31,468 nt of DNA from positions 5,001-36,468 of the forward strand of contig JABUQX010060330.1 of NCBI GenBank assembly GCA_015478945.1, written 5' to 3'. The notes below the pieces were generated by a model. That model was given only the letters and a program-made list of their open reading frames with translations. It did no database searches and was not told the DNA's origin. The translations under genes were made by a program, and so were the position numbers. The stretch comes from Trachelipus rathkii (lineage: Eukaryota; Arthropoda; Malacostraca; Isopoda; Trachelipodidae). Below are positions 20,187 through 30,790 of this stretch, one piece after another (position 1 is the stretch's first letter; the number at the start of each line of letters is the position of its first letter).

Positions 20187-20301
20187 TTAACTATTTATTA
20201 TTATTAACTATTTTTACTCTCGATTTTTTTTCTTTATTAAATTTTTTGTTTTGATATTTTATTTTTATTTTTGTTACTCTTATCACTATTTGCAGTTTTT
20301 T

Positions 20302-20433
20302 CACACCGGAAACAGATTAGTTCATGCCGAAAACAGAATAATTTTCAAGCAGGAAACAGAATAGTTTTCAAACCGGAAACAATAGTTTTCAAACCGGAAA
20401 CAGAATAGTTTTCAAACCGGAGACAAGATAGTT
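20302..20433. repeat. Tandem array, ~22-bp unit (unit B)
   Basis: The same six-unit array as at 4,288-4,419, with an identical order of unit variants. It is preserved without visible indels between copies and lies about 155 nt before the Gag-like Met. Confidence 0.85.
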
Positions 20434-20589
20434 ATTATTACATTTTTGCACTGCCATCTTTTACATTATTATTTTTTTTTTTTTACTTTTTTGTATTAGT
20501 GCTGTTGTTTTCTCTTCTTCATTTTTCATTTCCTCTATCTTCCTCTCTTCACAATTTCTTTTCTCTTACTTTCTTCAACTGCTCACGTC

Positions 20590-21180
20590 ATGGTTGGAAC
20601 AGATTCTCCTCCCACCTCTGCAGTCTCTTCAGTCCCCTCTTCCGCTGCTTCTTATTACCCGGCGTACCCATCCCATCCCTCGTATCCCTGCTCTATTTAC
20701 AACGCCTCTAACGATCCATGTTCCTCTCCGTTTTCTAGAGTTGAGGCCCATCTTACATCCCTGGAACAAGGCATGGCTGATGTCAAGGCGGTGCTGAAGG
20801 ACATCTCCGCTATGCTACGGTCCCCAAAGGATTTACCTTCCCGCACCCACTCCTCTGACCGTTCTCCCACCCCAGGCCCTACGCAATATCCTAACGGATA
20901 TTGTTTTTACCACCATCGGTATGGCCTGAAGGCGACTAAGTGCTCCCAACCCTGCACTTTGTCGGGAAACCCCCTAGGCCAGCGCGTTCATAAAGGCGGT
21001 GATCCAGCTGGCCACCCATTCCCGTTTGTTTTTCCTCCCGCCTTCTTTCGTCCTCAGGGATGTCTTTCGTCATTTTTTCGACAGGGTCTAACCAAACCTG
21101 TTCTTCCTGATCGACACCGGTGCGTCGTATTCGCTTCTTCCTCGAGATACTACCCAAAAGTCCGCTGTCCCTCTTCCTGA
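20590..21180 (+). pseudogene. gypsy Gag remnant with Cys/His knuckle (unit B)
   Basis: The frame runs from MVGTDSPPTSAVSSVPSSAA through Pro/Ser/Tyr-rich linker, RVEAHLTSLEQGMADVKAV (a short amphipathic, probably coiled stretch) and the knuckle CFYHHRYGLKATKCSQPC at about 20,905-20,960. The last 50 or so residues are out of frame: PVLPDRHRCVVFASSSRY is the protease region in the wrong frame. The true Gag-like part is therefore about 140 residues before an indel near 20,985. The knuckle spacing is C-x2/3-H-x8/9-C-x3-C. No capsid-like domain precedes it. This is the best copy of the N-terminal protein in the window. Confidence 0.75.
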
Positions 21181-21490
21181 CCGGGCTCTTTACGCTGCAA
21201 ATGGTAGTACCATCCCTGTCTATGGTGAGCGTTTGTGCACCTTAGACCTCTCTCTTCGCCGTCAATTCCCCTGGGTATTTGTGGTTGCTGATGTGACCCA
21301 ACCCATTTTGGGAGCTGATTTTCTGTCACATTTCGACCTTATGGTCGATCTAAGAACAGGAGATTGGTTGACGGTTGTACGTCTCTGTCTTCTGCAGGTA
21401 CCGTAGTTTCTTCTGCTTTTAAAGGCCATCTCTGCGGTGGCTCCTTCTTCTGGTACCTCCCCCTTCTTCCCCATCCTGCAGAAGAAAATT
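21085..21490 (+). pseudogene. gypsy aspartic protease remnant (unit B)
   Basis: The DTG codons are intact at 21,113-21,121 but lie in a different frame from Gag. Downstream, TQPILGADFLSHFDLMVDL is encoded at about 21,298-21,350, followed by another frame change (RTGDWLTVV in place of RNRRLVDG). Catalytic residues are kept; the domain is dead through frame loss. Confidence 0.8.
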
Positions 21491-21499
21491 TCTTCCGGC

Positions 21500-22325
21500 G
21501 CTGTTGAACCCCTGTCTTCTTCCTCTTCCTGTTCAACATTCTGTGCGCAACCATATAGAGACTAGGGCTCTCCCACCTTCGCTCGTGCTCGGCGTCTGCC
21601 TCCTGACAGCTCAAGGCAGCCAAGGCTGAGTTGAGCACATCTCGAACTTTGGTATCGTCCGGCCCCCCCCCCACATTCCAAAAGTTCATGTCCTCCCCCC
21701 TCCTATGGTCCTAAAGGTTGCTTCTGATTGGAGGCCTGAGGGAGATTTTAGCGCTCTGACGCTTGCACAATACCAGATCGCTACCCGGTCCCGCACATCC
21801 AGTCTTTCACTCGAATCTGGCCGGTAAGACCATCATTTTCACATTTGGATCTTGTCAGGGCGTACCACCAGATTCCAGTAGCAGTAGAGAACATACCGAA
21901 GACGGCAATCATTACACCTTTTGGCCTCTTTGAGTATATACTCGCATGCCTTTCGGTCTCAGGAATGCAGCGCAGACTTTCCAGAGGTTCATTGATGACG
22001 TTCTTTCGAGGCTTCCCTTTCGCTTGGGCCTATCTCGATGACCTCCTCATAGCTTCCTCGTTCTCCTGCCGAGCATGAGCAAACATCTTACGTTTGCGTT
22101 TTTTGCCAGGTTGGCAACGAGCTGTGGCAATGCGTCTCAACCCGGCAAGTGTGTTTTTTGGTGTCCCTTCCTTACCTTTCAGGACACACTGTTTTCAGCG
22201 ATGGCATTTGTCCTCCTGCCAGAGGCGCGTGGAGGCCATCGCACCTTCCCTAGGGCCTCCTTACTTCAGAAGCAGCTTTCACAGTACTTCGGCATGACTT
22301 AACTTCTATCATCGTTTCCTCAAAT
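21500..22325 (+). pseudogene. gypsy reverse transcriptase remnant (unit B)
   Basis: Recognisable parts: a damaged HHIET-type start at about 21,550; [20 protein letters not shown] and TPFGLFEY in the frame from 21,845; the YLDD active site at 22,031-22,042; and a scrambled C-terminal part up to 22,325. Nearly every 20-40 nt there is an added or missing base relative to unit A. Added bases fall mostly in short homopolymers, the pattern expected of uncorrected long-read sequence. Confidence 0.82.
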
Positions 22326-22745
22326 CGGGCGCTGATTTCTTCGACCCCTCACCGCTCTAATCCGCCCCAAGCACCGAGGCAGTTCTACGAAGGTGAACTG
22401 GTCTGACGAAGCTACGGCTGCTTTTGAAGCTTTCAAAGAAGCACTCGCTTCTGCCACACTCTTAGTCCACCCCCAGGACTCAGCTCCGACCAGAGTTCAG
22501 GTAAATGCCTCCGTTTTGCTGTCGGAGGTGTTCTCCAGCAGCACCTGAACGGAGTGTGGTCTCCCTCGCCTTTTTCGCGTTTTAGTTTTAATCTTGTGAA
22601 AACGAAAAAACCTGGGCCCACTGGGCTTTTTCAAAAATAAGTGTTTTTTTTGCCAACCCTGGTCGTGAGTTCCACATACTTACTGATAACAAACCACTTA
22701 CCTTCGCTATGGTCTCCAGAAACGAACGGCACTCACCTCGATAAA
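22326..22745 (+). pseudogene. gypsy RNase H remnant with replaced block (unit B)
   Basis: The first part is collinear with 6,240-6,470, but the first catalytic Asp codon is AAT (Asn) at 22,504-22,506 where unit A has GAT. From 22,576 to 22,660 an unrelated 85-nt stretch, with A/T/G runs and the word TGGGCCCA, stands in place of 99 nt that encode the SRKLQPPETRYSAFGRELL segment. After that GREFHI...KPLTFAMVSRNERHS resumes, with the Asp of TDHKPL changed (GATAAC rather than GATCAC context). Confidence 0.8.
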
Positions 22746-23218
22746 CTCGTCACCTGAAGTATGTCTCACAGTTCACCACTGATGTCAGACATATTTCAGG
22801 TGTCGACAACTTCACTGCTGACGCTCTCTCCCGCATTGAAATCGACGCGATTTCAGCCTTACCCAACATCGACTACGAAGCTATGGCAACGTGCCAGACT
22901 ACCGAAGATCCTGCACTTCCACAAGACTCTTCTCTCAAGCTGGAGTGGCTCCAACTCCCTGGGATAGAGAAGAGACTTCTGTGCGATGTGTCTCAGGGAT
23001 CTCCTCGTCCTTTCGTACCTGCATCGTTCCGTAAGGCTGTCTTCCTCAATCTTCACTCGCTTTCCCACCCTGGCATTGAGGCTTCACGCAAACTGGTTGC
23101 TGCCCGATTTGTGTGGCCTGATTTGAATGCCGACGTAGCAACTTGGTGTCGCACTTGCCTTCCCTGCCAGCGTTCTAAGGTCCACCGTCACACCAAGTCC
23201 CCGCTAGGCACTAGGTAG
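22746..23218 (+). pseudogene. gypsy integrase N-terminal region, truncated (unit B)
   Basis: It has the same content as 6,693-7,132: tether, EWLQLPGIEKRLLCDVSQG, zinc region LHSLSHPGIEASRKL and WCRTCLPCQRSKVH. It ends in HTKSPLGTR with the stop just past the RTE junction. It aligns to unit A with about ten substitutions and no indel from 22,861 to about 23,215. Confidence 0.9.
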
Positions 23219-24888
23219 GGGAGGAGGAGGTGTTGGAAAGATGGAGAGAATACTTTGAGGAATTGTTGAGATTTGAGGTTGAGGAGGTGCAGATGGAGAG
23301 GGAACAGGAGGTGGTGGAGGAAGGGGAAAGGACAGAGGGGATATTGCTGGAGGAAATAAGAGAGGCAATTAAAACGCTAAGAAATGGAAAAAGCCCAGGA
23401 ACCGATGGACTGAATGCTGAATTATACAAGACAGGAGAAGGAGTGGAAATATGGCTACTAGAATTACTAAATGAGATATGAGACAAAGAGAGAATACCTG
23501 ACGAATGGAGTAGAGCGGTGATTTGCCCTATATATAAGAAAGGAGATAAAAGAATTTGTAACAACTACTGAATTTGTAACAACTACTGAATGTTGCTAGC
23601 AAAATATACGAGAGAATATTGGAAAGGAGACTGAGAATCAAAGTTGAAGATAAACTAGGAAGTTGGCAGTATGGCTTCAGAGCGGGAAAAAGTACAATGG
23701 ATCCAATCTTCTACATGAAAATGATGATAGAAAAAACAATAGAATGGAATAAAGGGATGGATGTGGCGTTTGTAGACTTTGAAAAAGCCTTTGATAGGAT
23801 TGATAGGGAAAAGCTATGGCGAGCACTGGACGAACAAGAGTATGAAATACCACAAAAATTAAAAAGAGCTATAAAAAGTACATACTGCAGTACAAGAAAT
23901 AAGATAAGGGGAGAAGTAAGAGAAGAAGGATGGTTTGAGGTGAGTTCGGGAGTGAGACAGGGCAGTGTGCTCTCGCCCCTGCTATTCATATTATACATGG
24001 ATTACTGACTGAACAGAATATGAAGACAGGTAGACAATGAACACACACTGCTATACGCAGATGATGCAGCATTGATAGCAGGTGAGGGAGCGGATCTGCA
24101 GGAAATGTTGAACAGATGGGATGCCCAAATGGGAGGAAATCGGTATGGAAGTATGAACACGGATAAGACGGATGGTAATGAGAATAGCTAGAGAAAGAAC
24201 AGAACTGAACATCAATATAGAAGGAAGAGGACTACAGCAGATGGATAAATTCAAATACTTGGGAGTGATGATGGAAGGGAAAGGAGGTCAGGGAGGAGAG
24301 ATAGGCGAGAGGATAAAGAAGTTCTCTCAGAACGTTGGAGCATTATACCCAGTACTGAAAGAAACAGCTATACCAAAAGAAGTGAAAATGGTTGATATAC
24401 AGAACAATACTGAGACCATTACTAGTGTACGGATCGGAATGCTGGGCACTGAACACACAACACAAATGAGAAGAGTGCAGGCGGCGGAGATGAGGGTGCT
24501 TGAGGTTGATTGAAGGAGTTACCCTGAGAGATAGGCGAGAAGTGAGGAAATACGGAGAGAGCTGAGAATTTGATCAAGAACTAAACATATACAACAGAAT
24601 CAACTGAGATGGTATGGACACCTCAAGAAATGGGAAGAGGAGAAATTGGACAAGGAAAAATGGCTTGGATGGACGCCAAGTGCTGGCCGTAGAACCTGCG
24701 GCAGACCGAAAAAAGATGGAAAAAGGATTGCGGTTTGAAGATGCGATAACGTCAGAGGAGGTCTATGGTGGGATGTGAGGAGAGAGAATATCGAAGATAG
24801 AAGCCACTGGAGGAGGTTCTGCAGAAGCGACACCTGACAGGTCAATACAGATCTACCAGAGGGGATGGTGAATAAGGTGAATAAGGTG
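23208..24888 (+). mobile_element. 5'-truncated RTE-like non-LTR retrotransposon (unit B)
   Basis: Partner of 7,122-8,823, with the same junction to gypsy integrase, the same absence of the endonuclease domain and the same GGTGAATAA tail. The RT core is better preserved here, including an intact YADD. The C-terminal region after 24,400 is badly broken. Confidence 0.83.
23218..24845 (+). pseudogene. RTE-like reverse transcriptase pseudogene (unit B)
   Basis: The first frame carries EEVLERWREYFEELLRFEV and NGKSPGTDGLNAELY, then the shared TGA stop at 23,479. At 23,552-23,587 an 18-nt tandem duplication replaces the RGIAFTNV segment. From 23,619 the frame is clean: GSWQYGFRAGKSTMD, MDVAFVDFEKAFDRIDREKLW (first catalytic Asp), and SSGVRQGSVLSPLLFILYMDY, ending at TGA 24,006. 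The active site TLLYADDAAL is at 24,048-24,074 in another frame. The thumb segment IEGRGLQQMDKFKYLGVMME lies in the 24,172-24,513 frame. The remainder is indel-rich. Confidence 0.87.
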
Positions 24889-24890
24889 AA
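24867..24890. repeat. RTE-like 3' tail, GGTGAATAA repeats (unit B)
   Basis: Two full copies of the 9-nt unit GGTGAATAA and a third partial copy lead straight into (TA)n. Unit A has a damaged version at 8,801-8,823. Confidence 0.75.
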
Positions 24891-24921
24891 TATATATAAT
24901 ATTATATATATATATATATAG

Positions 24922-25000
<79 letters not shown>
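24891..25000. repeat. (TA)n microsatellite after RTE-like 3' end (unit B)
   Basis: About 110 nt of TA with few interruptions, directly after the RTE-like tail. Partner of 8,824-8,988. Followed in both units by AGTAATTCGGAACGTGAACG. Confidence 0.95.
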
Positions 25001-25002
<2 letters not shown>

Positions 25003-26010
25003 TAATTCGGAACGTGAACGAAAGATTTCAGGAATGTGAATTTTTGAATGTGATAATAACTATTTTCTACGTACTGTATTTGATAATAAAAAATCCTTTG
25101 GTTTACATCATTAGGATAAGTAGAAAAAATTTAAAAACATTAATATGTGTCTGTTGGAAATCGGTTAAAAACTGATATAAGGAATTGAAATAATTTCGTA
25201 AAAAAAACTCCAAAACTAATCCAAACAAAGGGATTAAACGAAACAAACAGGACGCCGGTGTTAAGGCTGGAATCTTTTGGAACTTTCTCGAAGATTTCTT
25301 CAAGAATGGGAAAATGGACGAGAGATAAGAAAAAAAAGGAAAAGAAATACAAAAATTCATCATCATGCTCTCCTTAATAAGAGAATCAGGACCGCGTGAT
25401 TAAAGAATATTTCTAGAAATCAAATTAAAATATCCCTATCATAGCTTTACAATTGGAAAATAGACCCGGCTCGGGAGAAAAAAAAGGAAAAAGGCGCAAA
25501 AGAAATGTTCTTTATTTAGACTTTACAGTACTGGAATCGGAGTAAATGGATTCTAAATTCGGATAAGTAGATAGGGTCGAATTAAAATGTTGAATGGGTG
25601 ATGGTGTTTTGGCCTGTGTTCTTTTAATAAGATAGGTTTGGAGGGTGTACAAAAGTGAGATCTGGAAATGTATTTTCAAAGGTTATGTTATGGTAAATTT
25701 CTTCTTGGAGTGATTATGTTGTTAATTAATTAAAGTATAAAATAAATGAAAAATATTGAACTTGATTATGTTGTTGGTTTAAGATATAATTTAGCTAGTT
25801 TGTAAAGTTTTAATGTTTCTTTGTTTTTAAAAATTCCTGGTCTTAATTTTAATTTAAATTGTTAGAAAATTGGAGATAGTTTCTTAAAAATAATGTCTTT
25901 CGGTGTTTGTTTCAAGATGTTTATTATGTTTTCACCTATGTTTTTGAATATGTATGTCCGCTGGGGCAGAGAAAATGGAAAGAAATTTTATATTGGTGGG
26001 GGATGTCTTA
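25001..26010. other. Unassigned ~1-kb spacer (unit B)
   Basis: Partner of 8,989-9,995. Positions 25,193-25,600 are nearly identical to unit A at a constant offset of 16,017, with one substitution at 25,528. The remainder carries many single-base indels. No gene assigned; minus-strand Phe/Leu/Ser-rich frames have no motif. Confidence 0.5.
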
Positions 26011-26620
26011 AGCTAAGAAAGCTTTAGCTTTGGATTCCGCGTTGGCCACAGAGAGAGGGATAAGCCTCGGTCCAACGTGTGAACCGATCTATACACGTAA
26101 GGATGTATTTCTTACCGCGGGAGGGAGAAAGCCAGGTTTCAAGCGATGTCGACTGTGACACGTTCAAAAGACGAGCACCTAGGGGTAGAGAAGTGACTAG
26201 CGGGACTTGGGTCGTACGGTGGACTTAGAACGCTGCAGGGAAGAAAAGTGCTACAGCCAAGTTGCTATACGTCAGCATTTATATCAGCCAAACAAAACGG
26301 GCAGCAACCAATTTGCGTGAAGCCTCAATGCCCGGGTGTGAAAGCGAATGGAGATTGAGGAAGACAGCCTTACGAAACGGCTGCAAGTACGAGGACGAGG
26401 AGAAAGCCTGAGACACTTACACAGAAGCCTCTTCTCTATCCCAGGGAATTGGAGCGCACTTCCAGCTGAGAGAAGAGTCTGTGGAAGTACAGGATTTCGG
26501 CTAGTCTGGTCACATCGCCATAGCGTCGTCGTCGACTGTTGGGTAAGGCTAAAATCGCGTCGATATCAATGCGGGAGAGAGCGTCAGCAGTGAAGTTGTC
26601 AACACCTGAAATATGTCTGA
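26011..26620 (-). pseudogene. gypsy integrase region (unit B, minus)
   Basis: At the left end, the minus strand encodes GKKYILTCIDRFTRWTEAYP at 26,057-26,116, then a short SVANAESKAKAFLA stretch. This core start is intact here, whereas unit A has a small deletion at this place. The zinc region upstream is frame-broken: SDINADVA and LPCQRSK-type sequence must be read across indels. HISGV...FTADALSRIDIDAILALPN at 26,540-26,620 is clean. Confidence 0.8.
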
Positions 26621-27090
26621 CATCAGTGGTAAATTGTGAGACATACTCAAGGTGACGAGCTTCTCGAGGAGAGTGCCGTTCGTTTTTGGAGACCATAGCG
26701 AAGGTAAGTGGTTTGTATATGGATACATCACGACCTCCAGAGAAAGTGCCGAAAGTGACGGACGGCAAGATATCAAATTCGCATAAACCTCCTCCCAAAA
26801 AGCCTGCAACGAGTCACAGGAGGTGTGCAACTTGTAGAGAAAAAGGCGAGGGAAACCACTACTCCGTTCAGGTGCTGCTGAAGAACACCTCCACCAGCAA
26901 AATTCGGAGGCATCTACCCTGATCTCTGGTCGGCAGCTGAGTCTAGGTGGATCTGGAAGTAGGGTGGCAGAAGCGAGTGCTTCTTTGGAACTTCAAAAGC
27001 AGACAGTAGCTTCGTCAGACCAGTCCACTTTTGTAGAACTGCCATCGGTGCTTGTGGCGGATGAGAGCGGTGAGAGGTAGAATATCAGCG
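26621..27090 (-). pseudogene. gypsy RNase H remnant (unit B, minus)
   Basis: The clean part is AMVSKNERHSPREARHLEYV. The TDHKPL motif has lost 11 nt at 26,715/26,716, as in unit A. The VDASDFAVGGVL segment is frame-broken around 26,895-26,925. An 18-nt or so insertion relative to unit A is present near 26,945. Confidence 0.75.
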
Positions 27091-27890
27091 CTCGATTTGA
27101 GAAAAACATGGTAGAAGTTAACATGCTAAGGTACTGCGAAGCTGCTTTGATTGCTCAGGCTAGGGAAGGTTGCGAATGGCTTCCAGCACCTATGCGAGAG
27201 GACAGTACCATCGAGCGGAGACCGTATGTCCTAGAAAGGTAAGAGAGGAGGCACCGAAAACACACTTTAGCCGGACTGAAGACGCAAATGCACATTATCC
27301 ACCTTGGCAACGCCGTGCACAGAGTGTTGCTCATGCTCGACAGGAGACAGAGGAAGCTATGCAGAAGGTCATCCGAGGTAAGAAAAGGCGAAAGGGGAGA
27401 CCCAACGAATGTTATCGATGAACGTTGAAAAGTTGCAGCTGCATTCCTCAAGGCCGAAAGGCATCGGTGTGTACTCAAAGAGGCCCAAAAGGGGTGATGA
27501 TGGCCGTCTTCGGTATGTCTCTTCTGCGCCCTGGACTGTGGTAGGCTCTGAACAAATCAGTTTGAAGATGGTCTTAACCAGCAGATTAGCAGGTGAAGAC
27601 TGGATGTGCGGGACGGGTATGATCTGGTATCGTAGCAAGCATTCCAGAGCCCTAAATCCCCCACAGGCCCTCCAATCAGAAGCACCTTTTGGCACCATGT
27701 GGAGGGGGGGACCATGAACTCTTGGAAGGGCTGACGATACCAAGTTCGAGCATGTGCTCGAACTCCGCCTTGGCTGCCTTGAACTTATCAGGAGGCAGAG
27801 GCCGAGCACGAGCGAAGGTGGGAGAGCCCGTAGTCTCTATATGGTTGCGCACAGAATGTTGAACAGGAGAGGAAGAAGAACAGGGGTTCA
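27091..27890 (-). pseudogene. gypsy reverse transcriptase remnant (unit B, minus)
   Basis: Segments recognised: NHIETTGSPTFARARPLPPD at about 27,790-27,850; [42 protein letters not shown] sequence near 27,470; and FAFSYL at about 27,370, where an extra C at about 27,374 breaks the YLDD codons. At least eight frame changes. It is the most damaged RT copy of the four gypsy elements. Confidence 0.8.
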
Positions 27891-28360
27891 ACAGCGCCGG
27901 AAAATCCCTTTCTGCAAGATTGTGAAGAAGGGAGGCATCAGAAGAAGGAGCATAGCCACAGAGATTCCTTTAAGCGCATAAGTACTACGGTACCGTGCAG
28001 AAGTCAGAGTACGTAGAACCTGCAAACCAATTTCTCCTGTTCTTAGATCGTCCATAAGTCGAAATAAGAAGCAACTTTCGAGCCCACCCAGAATGGGTTG
28101 AGTCACTCAAGCAACCACAATACCCAGGGGAATGAACAGCGGAGGGAAAGATCTAAGGTGCACAAGCGCTCACCATGACGGGGATGGTACTACCATTTGC
28201 TGGCGTAAGGAGCTCGGTCAGGAAGAGGGAGCAGCGGACTTCTGGTAGCATCTCGAGGTAGCAAAGAATACGTGGCTTCGGTGTTATAAAGGTAGAAGAG
28301 GTTTGTAAGAAACTGTCGAAAAGGCGCAGACATCTGAGACGAACGCCAGGCTGATAGGGA
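27891..28360 (-). pseudogene. gypsy protease remnant with NTE (unit B, minus)
   Basis: YNTEATYSLLPRDAT is readable with NTE at 28,277-28,285, the same change as in unit A. Downstream pieces (LPLPDRAPYA, TQPILG, FDL-like, VDGS-like) are separated by indels. Loss of the catalytic Asp predates the duplication because both units share it. Confidence 0.8.
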
Positions 28361-28541
28361 AAAACAAACGGAGAGGGTGGGCCAGCTGATCCATCGCCTT
28401 TTTATGGACCGCTGGCTAAGGGGTTTCCCGAAAAAGTGCATGGTTTATTGCACTTATTCGCCCTCAGGCCAAACCGGTGGTGGTAAAAACAATAACCATT
28501 TGGATATTGCTGAGGGCCTGGGGTGGGAGAACAGTCAAAGA
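28361..28541 (-). pseudogene. gypsy Gag knuckle fragment (unit B, minus)
   Basis: Nearly identical to 12,331-12,512: a CFYHHR-type Cys/His segment with NKCNKPCTFSGNPL. It stops at about 28,541, where jockey-like sequence begins with CGACCTGAAGAGGC. This stretch is one of the low-indel patches between units. Confidence 0.75.
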
Positions 28542-28574
28542 AGCGGCGACCTGAAGAGGCTTAAACTCCAACTT

Positions 28575-29460
28575 AACCTTGGAAATATTCACCCTTCTAC
28601 TTCTAACCTAACCTTTTTTGCTCTTGTCTGAGACTCAGATGGCTAAGAATTCATCTCTAACTCGTTTAATTATATCCAAATATAACTTATTTCATATTTC
28701 TTGTCTAGATGGAGTTGTGTGCTATGTAACATAAACTCCTGTTAAACACGTCTCGTGAATCTCGAATCTCTAAACTTCGATTCTGTGGCTTCAAATCTTT
28801 CTCCCTTCTACAATAATCTTGTACTTATGGTACTGTTCTCCTAACAAAACGAGATTTTCTCTCCTTCTTTAATATCTTACTAACTGTCTCCACAGAGACT
28901 TATATCTTCTCATTCCAATACTGAGGTCCTCTTCTTTAGGGGATTTCAATGTACACAACACATAATGGATGGGGTCCTCTCATACTGATTTAGTCGGGGA
29001 GAGGCCGAATCAATTCAGCATTCTCAACGATTCTCTCTTTAAATACACCAAATATCAACACATCATTTCGGAAATCGTCCCAACAATTCTTGAACACACT
29101 TGAACCTATGTTAACTAGTCCTTCTCTCTATAAATACACCATTTCGCTCCTATTGGTAAATCTGACCACAACCCTATATCTCTTAATTTTAATACTTTCT
29201 CTCCAAGAGCTCCATCCTGCCCTATGCGTTTTTTATGGCACTTTGATCGGGCTGATTGGGGGGCCTTGCGTCGCTTCTACCCTAACTATAATTGGAATGA
29301 CTGCTTTACTCTGACTGCCGGCTTCGGCTTCTGCCTACTAGGTGGTAGCTGTCATTGTTTGACGGATGAGCGCATGGTTCATTGCTTCTTCGACTAAATC
29401 TTTCTTCCTCCTCATAATCCAGGTTCGATTGTGCTTGTTCTCTTGTCATTTAGGCTAGAA
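28575..29460 (+). pseudogene. AP-endonuclease-like domain, broken (unit B)
   Basis: The 292-residue frame of unit A is fragmented here by dozens of indels. Still visible are LGDFNVHN-type codons at about 28,938-28,960, a displaced 20-nt copy of downstream sequence at 29,031-29,050, and KSDHNPISLNFNTFSP-type codons at about 29,157-29,200. It cannot encode an active nuclease. Confidence 0.75.
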
Positions 29461-30790
29461 ACAGCGCGTATCGGGAGTAGAAAATTTCTCGTTTTCTCCT
29501 ATCACCTCTGCTAATTTTCATTCAAGCTAGAATCGTTTGCAGGGATACTCTTCGCAAGCAAGCGGATTTTCATTAAACGAAAGTGCGCTAACCTCCTAGT
29601 TCTTCCTACTGAAAAATTTCTGGTTTCTTGCAAAAACATCTCTATCACAACTCTTGGTAAATTCTGCTTTCTCTCCTCTATTCCGATCTGATGGCTGCTG
29701 TTGCTACTCTCCAACTGAAAAGGCAATCTCTTCGGCCTATTTCCTATAACTCAACCCTGGACGATTCTGTATTTCTACTCCTCCTCCTTCTCCTCTCAGG
29801 TGTCCTATGTCTTTTGCGTGTGATTACATTTTTGATCGGGTAAGGGCTTTCGAGACTCTATGAACGTAAAGGAAGCGGGTGGCCCGGAATGGATTCCTCC
29901 ATGCGTTTCTGAGGAAATGTTGCTTGCGTGCTGACCCCGCCCCTCTTAACTATATTATCTATGTCTCAATACTAGCCACTTTCCCTCAGTGTTGGAAAGC
30001 ACGCACATGTCCAATCCTATTCCGAAAAAGGAAGCCGCTCTGATGCCTTCTAACTATCGCCCTACTAGCTCTCACTTGTATTCTATCTAAATCTTTGAAC
30101 CCTTCCACTCTATTCTAGACCATGCTGAATGCTCAATTCCTTCTTTCCGATCGCCAAGTACGGCTTTCGGGCGTCAATGTCTATGACGATATACTTTCCC
30201 TATTTAACGCGATTATGGTTTCCGCTCTTAGGAACTACGGGAGACTTGCGTGGTGGCAATTGACATATCCAAAGCATTTTGACCGGGTATGGCACGCGTC
30301 ACTGCTCCAAACTCCCCTCCTTTGGTTTTCTTCCTCTCTTGCTTACTTACTGTCTAGCTTTCTTACAAGTCGCTCAATATCGGCTGTGGTTGATGGGCGA
30401 CTTCTTTTTTTCTGTCATCAATGTGGTGTTCCTCAGGGTTTGTTCTATCTCCTACTTTATTCTACTCTTGCTTATGATCTTTCTCACCTGCACATCTAAC
30501 TCAGTCCACTCATATGCCGATGACTCGTACCTTCATTCTTCAACTCTTTCAATTCTGCTCCTCTTAAACTATCTAGAATTGCCCATCTGTCTTAATCGTT
30601 CGATTCTATTTAGCTGATGACTGGCAAGAATTTCGAGTGGGGTCGTCCAACCTGTTGAACATTCAATTCTTAAAAAAAACCCAAAATTGCTACAAATCTC
30701 CCTTCTCTAAAACACCTTCTAACTTTCATCTCTCTTTCGACGGTTTCTCTCGTCTCTCCTGTTGAACAATATAAACATCCTTGCCTTAAC
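29461..30790 (+). pseudogene. Reverse transcriptase of jockey-like element (unit B)
   Basis: Recognisable: a KNIS...FPLF-like finger part near 29,620-29,690; GGPEWIPPCV-like codons at about 29,880; NYRP near 30,050; a better-preserved stretch AQFLLSDRQ...LRNYGRLAWWQLTYPKHFDRV in the 30,122-30,499 frame, where codons for AIDISKAFDR are one frame over; VPQGL at about 30,430; and SYADDS with YADD at 30,513-30,524. The unit A copy lacks some of this sequence, so the two copies complement each other as evidence of family. Confidence 0.8.

Larger units (their letters stand above)
20590..23207 (+). mobile_element. Ty3/gypsy-family retrotransposon remnant, plus strand (unit B)
   Basis: Partner of 4,573-7,121. 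The Gag part is better preserved, while the protease, RT and RNase H parts are more damaged. RT frames are shattered between 21,400 and 22,320 by indels such as a run of about nine C at 21,662. Integrase from 22,779 on is almost identical to unit A. It ends at the same gypsy/RTE junction, CCGCTAG at 23,201-23,207. Confidence 0.92.
26011..28541 (-). mobile_element. Ty3/gypsy-family retrotransposon remnant, minus strand (unit B)
   Basis: Partner of 9,996-12,512 with the same ends, the same NTE protease change and the same 11-nt RNase H deletion. It is heavily broken by single-base indels across almost its whole length; no frame longer than about 150 residues survives. Recognisable peptides remain in order for Gag knuckle, protease, RT, RNase H and integrase. 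Confidence 0.9.
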
